From positions 6,852,001 through 6,916,000 of the forward strand of contig NZ_CP116413.1 of NCBI RefSeq assembly GCF_030064675.1: 64,000 bases of DNA, written 5' to 3'. The stretch comes from Crossiella sp. CA-258035. GTDB lineage: Bacteria; Actinomycetota; Actinomycetes; Mycobacteriales; Pseudonocardiaceae. Made by a program: the position numbers and the translations under genes. Below, in pieces: positions 9,762 to 19,502 of the stretch (position 1 is its first letter; each line of letters starts with the position of its first letter). Below the pieces are notes generated by a model. That model did not search any database and was not told where the DNA came from. It was given only the letters and a program-made list of their open reading frames with translations.

Positions 9762-10927
9762 CGGTCACCGCCCATCAGGCCGCGGGAGACGATGACCCGC
9801 ATGATCTCGTTGGTCCCTTCGAGGATCTGGTGCACCCGCAGGTCACGCACGATCTTCTCCACTCCGTACTCGGCGAGGTATCCGTACCCACCGTGCAGTT
9901 GCAGCGCGCGGTTCGCCACTTCGAAGCCGGTGTCGGTGGCGAAGCGCTTGGCCATCGCGCACAGCCGGGTGGCCTCGGGGTGGCGGGCGTCCAGCGCGGA
10001 GGCGGCCCGCCACAGCAGCAGCCGGGCCGCTTCCAGCTCGGTGCCCATGTCGGCCACGGTGAACCGCAGCGCCTGCTGCTTGCTCAGCGGCCCGCCGAAG
10101 GCGGTGCGCTGGCCGAGGTGCTCGATCGACTTGTCCAGCGCGGCCTGCGCGCCACCGAGGGAGCAGGCGGCGATGTTGATCCGCCCGCCGTCCAGGCCGG
10201 ACATGGCGATGCGGAAACCGTTGCCCTCGCCGCCGATCAGGTTGGCCGCGGGCACCCGCACCCCGTCCATGATCACCTGGCGGGTGGGCTGGGCGTTCCA
10301 GCCCATCTTCTGCTCGTTGGCGCCGAACTCCAGGCCCGGCGTGCCCTTCTCCACCGCGAAGGCGGACACCCCGCCCGCGCCCGGCCCGCCGGTGCGCGCC
10401 ATCACCAGGTAGAAGTCCGAGGACCCCGCGCCAGAGATGAACTGCTTGACCCCGGTGAGCACGTAGTCCTCCCCGTCGCGGACCGCGCTGGTGCGCAGCG
10501 CGGCGGCGTCGGAACCGGCGTCGGGCTCGGTGAGGCAGTAGCTGGCCAGCAGGTCCATCGAGACCAGGCCGGGCAGCCACGTGGCGCGCTGGGTCTCGTC
10601 GCCGAAGCGGTCCACCATGCCGGCGACCATGTTGTGGATGGACAGGTAACCGGCGATGGAGGGGCAGCCGGTGGCCAGCGACTCGAACACCAGCACCGCG
10701 TCCAGGCGGCTGAGCCCGGACCCGCCGTGCTGCTCGCCGACGTAGATGCCGCCCATGCCCAGCTGCGCGGCCTTGCGCAGCACGTCGACCGGGAAGTGCT
10801 TGCGCTGGTCCCAGTCCACCGCGTGCGGGGCCAGGTGCTCGGCGGCGAAGTCGGCGGCCATCTCCCGGATGGCGCGCTGGTCCTCGTTGAGCCCGAACAC
10901 GTCCGGCCGGATCTCCGAGATGGTCAT
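9758..10927 (-). CDS. Acyl-CoA dehydrogenase, probably isobutyryl-CoA specific
   Basis: A 389-residue flavin dehydrogenase with the FAD/substrate signatures CLTEPDAGSDAAAL and QLHGGYGYL, and the catalytic base in LEGTNEIMR (E370). It oxidises a short acyl-CoA to the 2-enoyl-CoA, passing electrons to ETF. Its place between mmsA and the HIBYL-CoA hydrolase gene argues for isobutyryl-CoA as substrate (ACAD8-like). It starts 4 bp after mmsA. Confidence 0.92.
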   Translation of the reverse strand: MTISEIRPDVFGLNEDQRAIREMAADFAAEHLAPHAVDWDQRKHFPVDVLRKAAQLGMGGIYVGEQHGGSGLSRLDAVLVFESLATGCPSIAGYLSIHNMVAGMVDRFGDETQRATWLPGLVSMDLLASYCLTEPDAGSDAAALRTSAVRDGEDYVLTGVKQFISGAGSSDFYLVMARTGGPGAGGVSAFAVEKGTPGLEFGANEQKMGWNAQPTRQVIMDGVRVPAANLIGGEGNGFRIAMSGLDGGRINIAACSLGGAQAALDKSIEHLGQRTAFGGPLSKQQALRFTVADMGTELEAARLLLWRAASALDARHPEATRLCAMAKRFATDTGFEVANRALQLHGGYGYLAEYGVEKIVRDLRVHQILEGTNEIMRVIVSRGLMGGDR

Positions 10928-10931
10928 CGGC

Positions 10932-12431
<1,500 letters not shown>

Positions 12432-12496
12432 GGACGCACCCCACTGTGCTTCGCGGACACCTGGCGAGTGATCAGCGCCACCCACGGCCGAACATA

Positions 12497-12514
12497 TAGT
12501 AGGACGTCCAACTA
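12497..12514. promoter_or_regulatory. Palindromic operator candidate of the valine operon
   Basis: TAGTAGGACGTCCAACTA is an 18-bp dyad with one mismatched pair, 65 bp upstream of mmsA. On the minus strand it covers TACTAT, a plausible -10 element. GGACGTCCA recurs at 12532-12540. The first copy overlaps the stop codon of the preceding gene. Its size and symmetry suit a TetR-type repressor. Confidence 0.5.
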
Positions 12515-13459
12515 TGTCGATACAGAGTGACGGACGTCCAAGTGTGCTAGGAGCTCCGGCAGCCGGTCGATCCAGTCGAGCAGCCGTCGCCGCCACAGTT
12601 CGACCCTGGTCACCGCGGCCGCGGACAGCGACTCGTCGGCGGCCCACTCCGCCCAGTCCTCGCCGGCCAGCCAGCCCAGGCAGCCCACGACGCGGTGCAG
12701 CAGCAGCGAGTTCTCCGGCACGGTGCGGCCGTAGCCGGTCCAGAAGGCCGGGGGCAGCTCGGCGCCGTGCAGGTAGGCGTGCTCCTGGAAGGCGGACAGC
12801 TCGTCGAGGGGCTGGCGGACGCCGGGGTAGTCCCAGTCGATCAGGGTGGCCCGGTCGTGCCCGATGATCACGTTGAACAGGTTGACGTCGCCGTGCACCA
12901 GGCAGGGTCGCTCGGCGCGCAGCTCCTCGGCGTGCGCGAGCAGCGCGGCGTCGACCGCGGGCAGCAGGGGCAGCAGCGCGGGGCGGTGTTCGCGCACCCA
13001 CGGCTGGGTCGCGGCCAGTTCGGCGCGCAGCCTCTCCACCGGGTCGGCCGGGGTCAGCCGGAGCCCGTCGGGGCGGAGCTCGCCGTGCAGGTGCGCGGGG
13101 AAGCCGACCGCGTGCACCGCGGCCAGCGCCCGGCCGACGGCCTGCCAGACCCGGTCGGTCGCGGTGCCCGCGCGCACGGCCTCGGCCAGGGTGACGCCCT
13201 CGACGTAGGCCACCAGCCGGTCGCCGCGGTCGTTCGCGGCCAGCAGCGGTGGCGCGCCGACCTGGTTGGCGGCCAGGAACTCCGCCATCGCCCTCGGGCT
13301 GGGCCGGGGGTGTTCGTGTTGGCGCAGCACCACTTTGCGGCCGTCGGCGAGCACGGCCAGGTGCAGCGTGTTGTCCAGTCCGTCGCCGCCGATCGGCTCG
13401 ACCTGGGCCGCCGCGGGAAGTCCCGCGGCGGCGATCAGGTCGCCGAGAGCTTGGTTCAG
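12512..13459 (-). CDS. APH-family phosphotransferase-like protein with an apparent CTG start
   Basis: The catalytic core is clear: LVHGDVNLFNVI (Brenner motif) and LIDWDYPG. The first GTG (13354) would give 280 residues and cut off the N-lobe. In the same frame upstream, codons from 13459 read LNQALGDLIAAAGLPAA and then GGDGLDNTLHLAVLADG, a glycine-rich nucleotide loop that belongs to the fold. No ATG, GTG or TTG occurs there, but a CTG overlaps the preceding gene's TGA as CTGA (13456-13459), mirroring the ATGA couplings elsewhere. That start gives 315 residues. The substrate is unknown: antibiotic, sugar, choline or other small molecule. Confidence 0.7.
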   Translation of the reverse strand: MNQALGDLIAAAGLPAAAQVEPIGGDGLDNTLHLAVLADGRKVVLRQHEHPRPSPRAMAEFLAANQVGAPPLLAANDRGDRLVAYVEGVTLAEAVRAGTATDRVWQAVGRALAAVHAVGFPAHLHGELRPDGLRLTPADPVERLRAELAATQPWVREHRPALLPLLPAVDAALLAHAEELRAERPCLVHGDVNLFNVIIGHDRATLIDWDYPGVRQPLDELSAFQEHAYLHGAELPPAFWTGYGRTVPENSLLLHRVVGCLGWLAGEDWAEWAADESLSAAAVTRVELWRRRLLDWIDRLPELLAHLDVRHSVST

Positions 13460-15786
13460 CGGCCCACCAGGTCGCGGCTGATCAGCGACGGCAGGTCGAC
13501 CCCGCAGCGCTCGGCCAGTTCGCGCACCGGGTCCGGCAGCGGCAGCAGCTTGCGGATGTCCTTGGTTGCCGGGACGCCCTCACTGCCGCCGATCAGGCTG
13601 TGCGGGGTGCTCATCCCGGACAGCTGGTAGCTGCGCCAGGTCGGCGGCTTGCCCTCGGTGAAGGCCAGCGAACGCCCGCTCCACAGCAGCAGCGCCATGG
13701 TGCGGCGGTTGCTCACCACCACCGCGGTGCCGCCCTGCTTGCTCACCGCGGCGAAGTCGGTGATCATCCGGGCGGCTTCGCGCAGCGGGCGCCGGCACTC
13801 GCCGGTCACCACCCACGCACCGTCCAGCCGGTCGATCTCGAATCCTCGCTCGCGCAGATCCTCCTGCACGGCCGCGCTCGGTTCGTCCACCGAGTTCTCG
13901 GCCAGTTCCAACACCTGCTCGACCTCGGTCACCGTGGTCGTTCTCCCTTCGAACCGCCGCGTGTCCGGCAACAGCGGTTCCACCAACTCGGGCCTGCCGA
14001 ATGCGGCCCATTCATAACATCGCTCCCACGCGAGGCGCGCGGTCCGGTCGGCGGCTGAGCCGCCCTGGAGATCGGCATCCTGCAACAGCAGGGCGAGGCA
14101 GGCGGCGAGCAGGGTGCTCAGCCGCGCCTGCGCCTGGTCGGGCAGTGCCTTCTGCTCGGTCTCGGCAGGGCACAGGGACTGCGCCAGCGCACCGAGGCCG
14201 GGCCGCCATTCGTCGTCGTGACCCCAGACCCCGGCGGCGAGCAGGTCCAGGTACAGGCAGGTGAGCAGCATGCGCACCGGCAGCGGCGCGCCGGGCCCGG
14301 CCGTGGCGACCCAGCGAGCGGCCAGCGCGCGGACCTTGGCCCGGTCCTCGTCCTGGAGCAGCGCTGCGCCGGAGTGGCCGTCCTCGGCGAGCTCGCCGAC
14401 GGTCCAGGCCGTGGGCCTGGGTTCGGGCAGCACGGAGACCGCGCCGGGCAGCACCCGCTCGGTCAGCGGGTCACCGAGCACCGATCGGGTGAAGTGCACG
14501 TAGGCGGCCCAATCCGGCCGGAACGGCAGTTGATCAGCGGTAATCTTGCCGAGGGTGTCGGTGAACCGGCTCAGGCGGGCCGGGTCGGCGAGCAGTGCGG
14601 CCGCGGGCCGGTCGGACAGGCCGGAGCCGCTGCTCTGCTCGCTGCGGGGCGCGCAGGCGGTCAGGTCGGTGACGTGCGCGGGGCCGGAGGCGACGCGGCG
14701 CTCGTCCACCAGTGCGCTCACCCGGAGCGCGACTCCCGGTTCCTCGGCGGGAACCCGGGCGCGCACGGGACCGTTGACGTACAGCTCGGCGGCGGGCACC
14801 CGATGGGCAGCGAGCCAGCCGTTGTCGGTCAGGGTTTCCACGATGACGCCGTGGGTGCCGCGCGGCACCAGGAACTCCACCACCGTAGTGTCGTCCTCGC
14901 GAAAAGCGCCGAGCAGGCGGGGTCCTCGTGTGTCCTGCGCCACAGGGGTTTCCGGGGGCAGTGGGCCACTTTCGCCTTCGGGCGCAACGGACTCCGCGCG
15001 CGGGTGCAGCGCGGCCAGCACGCAGTCGCCGCCCTCGGCGACCGAGCGCAGCAACCCGGACCCGGTGAGGTGGCCGCCGGCCAGCGCGGTCCACCGGCCG
15101 TCGGTGGCCTGCCACTCGATGAGCGTCGCGCTCGCGGGCGCGGTGCGGACCTCGCGCGGCTGGAGGTGCTCGGTGAGGGCGTGCACGGCGGCCGGGTCGG
15201 CGGCGGGCGCGGTCAGGCCGAGCACCCGGACCGGGCCGGCGGGCAGCTGGGTCAGCAGGGGTTCGGTGAGGTTGCCGAGGAAACGCAGCCCGGCCTGCCT
15301 GGTGGCCGAGGGCACCATGGCGATGGCGATCTCGTCCAGGGTGTCGGCCAGCCAGGACGGCAGGGTCAGCGCCTGGGCCAGGTCGGCGAGCCAGGTGCCG
15401 AGGTCGGCCAGTGCCAGGGGTCCCTCGGCCAGGTCGCCGTGCACGGCCAGCCACAGGCCGCTCCCGGTGTAGCCGTCCAGGGTGGGGTCGCCGGAGCCGA
15501 CGGCCACCGCCACCCGGTCCGCGCCGAGCAGCACCGCGAGCTGGGGCAGGAACCTGCCCTGCCCCAGCGCGTGCCCGTGCTGGTAGGCGCGGCCGGCGAA
15601 GCGGACGTCGGCCGGGTCGTGCTGGGTCGCGCCGTGCCCGGTGAGCACGGTGACCCGCGCGCCGAGCTCGCGGGCTCTGGGCAGGCAGTGCCGTTCCAGG
15701 AAGTCGAGGTCGACGGCGTGGCCGGTGATCAGCAGCTCGCGCAGCGGGCCGGTCCACTCGGCGAGCAGGGACAGCGGGGTGCTCAC
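13456..15786 (-). CDS. Large protein with a degenerate PLD-like N-terminal domain, function unknown
   Basis: A 776-residue protein starting at GTG 15786, which overlaps the upstream stop as GTGA. Residues about 1-150 look like a phospholipase D/NgoFVII-type fold: ITGHAVDLDFLERHCLP, VRFAGRAYQHG, and GSGDPTLDGYTGSG in the place of the HxK...GSxN signature, but the canonical His/Lys pair is not intact. The middle (about 300-400) is beta-rich, and the rest is helical with a final segment containing VVVSNRRTMALLLWSG. No membrane segment is seen. I do not recognise the family. The coupled partner and the PLD fold suggest a nucleic-acid or defence role, but this is speculative. Confidence 0.8.
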   Translation of the reverse strand: MSTPLSLLAEWTGPLRELLITGHAVDLDFLERHCLPRARELGARVTVLTGHGATQHDPADVRFAGRAYQHGHALGQGRFLPQLAVLLGADRVAVAVGSGDPTLDGYTGSGLWLAVHGDLAEGPLALADLGTWLADLAQALTLPSWLADTLDEIAIAMVPSATRQAGLRFLGNLTEPLLTQLPAGPVRVLGLTAPAADPAAVHALTEHLQPREVRTAPASATLIEWQATDGRWTALAGGHLTGSGLLRSVAEGGDCVLAALHPRAESVAPEGESGPLPPETPVAQDTRGPRLLGAFREDDTTVVEFLVPRGTHGVIVETLTDNGWLAAHRVPAAELYVNGPVRARVPAEEPGVALRVSALVDERRVASGPAHVTDLTACAPRSEQSSGSGLSDRPAAALLADPARLSRFTDTLGKITADQLPFRPDWAAYVHFTRSVLGDPLTERVLPGAVSVLPEPRPTAWTVGELAEDGHSGAALLQDEDRAKVRALAARWVATAGPGAPLPVRMLLTCLYLDLLAAGVWGHDDEWRPGLGALAQSLCPAETEQKALPDQAQARLSTLLAACLALLLQDADLQGGSAADRTARLAWERCYEWAAFGRPELVEPLLPDTRRFEGRTTTVTEVEQVLELAENSVDEPSAAVQEDLRERGFEIDRLDGAWVVTGECRRPLREAARMITDFAAVSKQGGTAVVVSNRRTMALLLWSGRSLAFTEGKPPTWRSYQLSGMSTPHSLIGGSEGVPATKDIRKLLPLPDPVRELAERCGVDLPSLISRDLVGR

Positions 15787-16754
15787 GGGGAGACCTCCAG
15801 CAGGCGCGCGCCGAGCGGGGTGACACCGAGGCCGTCGTCCTCGGTGGCGGAGAAGAGGTTCTCGGCCTGGGCGAGCTCGCCCAAGGTGTTGAGGTGCAGC
15901 GGAACGGGGCTCGCCTCGGGCCGCGAGTCGTGCGGTCGCGGCTGGTTGCGGCGGACCGCGATCCGGTGTGCCTGGGCCAGCATGTCTTCCACCAGCGTGC
16001 GTCCCAGGGCCCGCAGGCTGGTCGTGGACTCCGCGCGCTGGGCCACGAAGCCGGGGTCCAGGTACACCCCGGTCTGGCCGAGGAAGGCGGTCTTGGCCTT
16101 GCCGCGCAAGGTCTCCGCGCGCTGAGCGCCGATCAGCAGGGTGGCCAGCGCGCCGGGGACGGGGGCCAGGCGGAGGGAGAGCTCGGCGGGAGCCGGGTGG
16201 CCCGCGGCATCGGTGTGCGCGGGCAGGTCGGCGGTGAACGCGGCGACCGTGACATCGGGGAGGGACTCGGTGGTGAGCTCGCGCGGATCGGGATGTCCGG
16301 CCAGTGCGGCCCACCATCGTCGCCAGGCGTCCACGCTGTGCCGGCGGAGCAGCACGCCGCGCCAGGTGGCCGCGACCTCCAGGCCGCGCAGCAGCGGGTC
16401 CTCGGCTAGGTAAGCGTCGTAGGCGATGGCCTGTTCGGCGGCTTCCTGCCAGTCCTCGGCCTCGGGCAGCAGCTGGGCCGCGCGGGCGAGCATCCGCAGG
16501 CTCGCCCGGCGCGGCCGGTCCTCGGCAGGCCAGGGATGTCGGCCGGTGAGGGTGAGCCACTCGGGGCCGGATCCGGACGGCGGGGAGATTCCGGGCAGCA
16601 GCCGCGCCAGCGCGGCCAGCACGGGGGCTTCGACGTTGAGGGGGTAGCGCGGGACGCCCGGTGTGCCGGTGGGTTCGGTCCATGCCGGGCCGGACACAGC
16701 ACTGGCGTTGGGCACGCGCACCCCCTCGTCGATCTTCGGTAACCACCGTGTCAC
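15783..16754 (-). CDS. Conserved-looking protein of unknown function, partner of the PLD-like gene
   Basis: A 323-residue mostly helical protein; GTG start at 16754. It has a Trp/Arg-rich middle (HSVDAWRRWWAALAGH) and ends in VTPLGARLLE, a phrase common at the end of winged-helix modules. There is no signal peptide or membrane segment. Its stop overlaps the start of the 776-residue partner by 4 bp, so the two are probably made in fixed ratio. No function can be assigned. Confidence 0.75.
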   Translation of the reverse strand: MTRWLPKIDEGVRVPNASAVSGPAWTEPTGTPGVPRYPLNVEAPVLAALARLLPGISPPSGSGPEWLTLTGRHPWPAEDRPRRASLRMLARAAQLLPEAEDWQEAAEQAIAYDAYLAEDPLLRGLEVAATWRGVLLRRHSVDAWRRWWAALAGHPDPRELTTESLPDVTVAAFTADLPAHTDAAGHPAPAELSLRLAPVPGALATLLIGAQRAETLRGKAKTAFLGQTGVYLDPGFVAQRAESTTSLRALGRTLVEDMLAQAHRIAVRRNQPRPHDSRPEASPVPLHLNTLGELAQAENLFSATEDDGLGVTPLGARLLEVSP

Positions 16755-16800
16755 ATCGCGGCCCGGTTTCCCACCGCGAGCGGCCCGAGTGTGACCAGGG

Positions 16801-18060
16801 TCAGGCTCTGGCGCCCAGCCGGGCCACCGCCTCGACGACCCGGCTCGCGCCGTCCTCCTGGGCCACCCGCTCGGCCAGTGCGGCGGCGCGGCGGCGGTAG
16901 CCGGGGCCGGTGACCGCGTCCTTGATCAAGGCGGCCAGCCGGGGCGCGGTGATCTTCTTCATCGGCACCGAGCCGGGGCTGACGCCGAGCTCGGCCAGCC
17001 GGTCGGCCCACAGCGGCTGGTCGCCCAGCACCGGCACGATCACGGCGGGCACGCCCGCGCGCACCCCGGCGCCGGTGGTGCCCGCGCCGCCGTGGTGCAC
17101 CACCGCGGCCATCCTCGGGAACAGCCAGCCGTGCGGCACCTCACCGATGGAGAGCACGTGCTCGCCGGTGGCGGCCAGCTCGTTCCACCCGGCCTGGACC
17201 ACCCCGCGCACCTTGGCCAGCCGCATCGCCTCGACCGCGATCTCGGACAGCTCGCGCGCCCGGCCGGGGGCCATGCTGCCGAAGGACAGGAACACCGGCG
17301 GCTCCCCCGCGGCCAGGAACTCGGTCAGCTCGGCCGGCGGCTGGTAGTCCGGGGACTGCCAGGGCCACCAGTAGCCGACCACCTCGGCCTGGGCGGGCCA
17401 GTCGCTGGGCCGGGGCAGCACGTGCGGGCTCCAGCCGTGCAGCACCGGCCAGCGGGTCTGCCGGATGTCGCGGTAGAGCGCGCCCGGGCTGCGCACGCCC
17501 TGCTCGCGCAGGAACTCCTTGTACCCCGGCAGGAACCCGCCGCCCAGCTGGGCGAAGCCGCGCATCATCGCGTGCGCGGCCAGGTTGCCGGTGCGGCCCA
17601 GCGAGCGGGTGGCCAGCGAGATCGGCGGCAGCTCGCCGGAGGTGATGATGCCGCTGGGGAACAGCTCCAGGCCCATGCTCGGGATGCCCGCGTTCTTGGC
17701 GATCCAGTACACGAAGCCGAACGCGGCGCGGTGGGTCAGCACCAGGTCCGCGCCCTCGACCGCCCGCTGCGCGCCCCGGCCCAGGTCGCTGATCATCTTG
17801 CTGGCGAAGCGGAGCTGGGCGGGCAGGCCGCGCAGGCCGATGCCGTGGTGCTGGAAGTCCTGGCCCGCCTTGCTGGCGAAGTCCGCGCGGATGTCACCGG
17901 GCATCTCCCGGAAACCGAGCCCGGCCTCCCTGGCCATCGGCTCGAACAGCTGCTGCGCGGCCAGCGTCACCTCGTGCCCCGCTTCTTGCAACCGCGCCCC
18001 CAGGCCGGTGAACGGCGCGGTGTCCCCGCGCGAGCCCGCCGTCACGATCACGATCTTCAC
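16801..18060 (-). CDS. GT1-family glycosyltransferase
   Basis: A 419-residue UDP/TDP-sugar glycosyltransferase of the GT-B fold. The N-terminus has IVTAGSRGDTAPFTGLG (acceptor domain), and the C-terminal donor site shows HHGGAGTTGAGVRAGVP and PVLGDQPLWADRL, as in macrolide, glycopeptide and sterol glycosyltransferases. The GTG at 18060 follows GGAGGAGAG and overlaps the ferredoxin stop. Translation coupled to a P450 and ferredoxin suggests that a hydroxylated metabolite is then glycosylated. A self-protecting macrolide glycosyltransferase is another option. Confidence 0.9.
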   Translation of the reverse strand: MKIVIVTAGSRGDTAPFTGLGARLQEAGHEVTLAAQQLFEPMAREAGLGFREMPGDIRADFASKAGQDFQHHGIGLRGLPAQLRFASKMISDLGRGAQRAVEGADLVLTHRAAFGFVYWIAKNAGIPSMGLELFPSGIITSGELPPISLATRSLGRTGNLAAHAMMRGFAQLGGGFLPGYKEFLREQGVRSPGALYRDIRQTRWPVLHGWSPHVLPRPSDWPAQAEVVGYWWPWQSPDYQPPAELTEFLAAGEPPVFLSFGSMAPGRARELSEIAVEAMRLAKVRGVVQAGWNELAATGEHVLSIGEVPHGWLFPRMAAVVHHGGAGTTGAGVRAGVPAVIVPVLGDQPLWADRLAELGVSPGSVPMKKITAPRLAALIKDAVTGPGYRRRAAALAERVAQEDGASRVVEAVARLGARA

Positions 18061-18257
18061 GAACTCTCCTCCACCGTGATGGCCGCCGCCGGGCACAGCT
18101 GGGCCGCCTCCCGGACCGCGGCGAACTCACTCGCCACCGGTTCCGGGGTCAGCAGCAGCACGGTGCCGGCCTGCTCGTCCTGGTCGAATACCGCGGGCGC
18201 GGTGAGCGCGCACATGCCCGCGCCACAACAACGATCGGTGTCCACCTCGACTCGCAT
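18057..18257 (-). CDS. Small [3Fe-4S]-type ferredoxin
   Basis: A 66-residue ferredoxin with Cys at 10, 16 and 55 in the CxxxxxC...CP arrangement of single-cluster actinobacterial P450 ferredoxins, plus an extra Cys at 11. It carries electrons to the adjacent P450. It overlaps the P450 stop by one base (TGATG) and the glycosyltransferase start by four. Confidence 0.93.
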   Translation of the reverse strand: MRVEVDTDRCCGAGMCALTAPAVFDQDEQAGTVLLLTPEPVASEFAAVREAAQLCPAAAITVEESS

Positions 18258-19465
18258 CAGGACTCCCAGGTCACCGGCAGGCTGTGCACGCCGTAGATGC
18301 CCATCTTGGTGCGCATCGGCACCTCATCGGCGGGCACGGCCAGGCGCAGCGTGGGGAAGCGCTGGAACAGCTTGCGGTAGCCGATCCGCATCTCCACCCT
18401 GGCCAGCTGCTGGCCGAGGCACTGGTGCACGCCGTGGCCGAAGGCGAGGTGCCCGCTGGCGTGCCTGCCCAGGTCCAGCTGGTCCGGGTGCGGGAACTTC
18501 GCCGGGTCCCGGTTCGCGGCCGGGGTGTGCAGTTGGAGGCACTCGCCCTTGGCGATGGCGATGCCGGCGATCTCCACGTCCTCCAGCGCGATCCGCTGCA
18601 GCCCGAAGTGGGTGATGGTCAGGTAGCGCAGCAGCTCCTCCACCGCGGGCTCGACCAGCTCGGGGTCGCCGGTGAACGCCTTGAGCTGGTCCGGGTTCTC
18701 CAGCAGCGCGAAGGCGCCGAGGGCGAGCATGTTCGCGGTGGTCTCGTGTCCGGCGGTGAGCAGCAGCAACGCGAAGGAGACCAGCTCCTCGTGGTCCAGC
18801 TCGCCGCCGGTGACCAGGCCGCTGAGCAGGTCGTCGGCCGGTTCGGCCCGCTTGCGCTCGATCAGCTCGCCCAGGTAGGCCATGATCTCGCCGAAGGCCG
18901 CCATCACCTCCTCGTCGCCGCGCTCCAGGTTCAGCATCAGCTTGGTGCGCTCGTGGAAGACCGCCCGCTCGGCATAGGGCACGCCGAGCAGCTCGCAGAT
19001 CACCAGGGACGGGATGGCCAGCGCGTAGTCGTGCACCAGCTCGGCAGGCGGGCCCTTGCGGGCCATCGCGTCCAGGTGCTCCTCGGCGATCTGCTCGATC
19101 CGCGGGATCAGCTGGTTCATCCGGCGCACGGTGAACTGGCCGGTGAGCAGCCTGCGGTAGTGGGTGTGCTCGGGCGGGTCCATCTGGATGAACATGCCGC
19201 GCGGCACCGGCGGCAGGGCCTTGCCCTTGAACCGGTCCACGTCGATCGGCACGTGCCGCAGCTCGCCGCGGGAGCTGAACCGGGGGTCGGCCAGGATCTG
19301 CCTGGCCAGCGCGTGCCCGGTGACCACCCAGCCGAGGTGGCCGTCCGGGTAGCGCATCCTGGCCACGGGTTCGGTCTCCCGCAGCCGCCCCAGCTCCGCG
19401 GGCGGGTCGAAGGGGCAGCCGGTGGGCCGCGTGGTGGGCAGCGCGTTCGGCAACGAGATCGTCAT
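18257..19465 (-). CDS. Cytochrome P450
   Basis: A 402-residue class I bacterial P450. It shows the I-helix AGHETT (238-243), the ExxR pair in EELLR (E277/R280) and the heme loop FGHGVHQCLGQQLA with Cys 349. The length and the linked ferredoxin are typical of tailoring P450s. An in-frame GTG at 19474 is an alternative start. It heads a three-gene unit with the ferredoxin and glycosyltransferase; the substrate cannot be read from the sequence. Confidence 0.94.
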   Translation of the reverse strand: MTISLPNALPTTRPTGCPFDPPAELGRLRETEPVARMRYPDGHLGWVVTGHALARQILADPRFSSRGELRHVPIDVDRFKGKALPPVPRGMFIQMDPPEHTHYRRLLTGQFTVRRMNQLIPRIEQIAEEHLDAMARKGPPAELVHDYALAIPSLVICELLGVPYAERAVFHERTKLMLNLERGDEEVMAAFGEIMAYLGELIERKRAEPADDLLSGLVTGGELDHEELVSFALLLLTAGHETTANMLALGAFALLENPDQLKAFTGDPELVEPAVEELLRYLTITHFGLQRIALEDVEIAGIAIAKGECLQLHTPAANRDPAKFPHPDQLDLGRHASGHLAFGHGVHQCLGQQLARVEMRIGYRKLFQRFPTLRLAVPADEVPMRTKMGIYGVHSLPVTWES

Positions 19466-19482
19466 GCCCACCACGCTACAGA

Positions 19483-19495
19483 AGTTTCACAAACT
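19483..19495. promoter_or_regulatory. Short palindrome upstream of the P450 operon
   Basis: AGTTTCACAAACT has perfect 5-bp arms around CAC and lies 18 bp upstream of the P450 start in a short AT-richer gap. It may be an operator or the spacer between the MFS gene and this unit. Confidence 0.3.
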
Positions 19496-19502
19496 CATGA
19501 AG

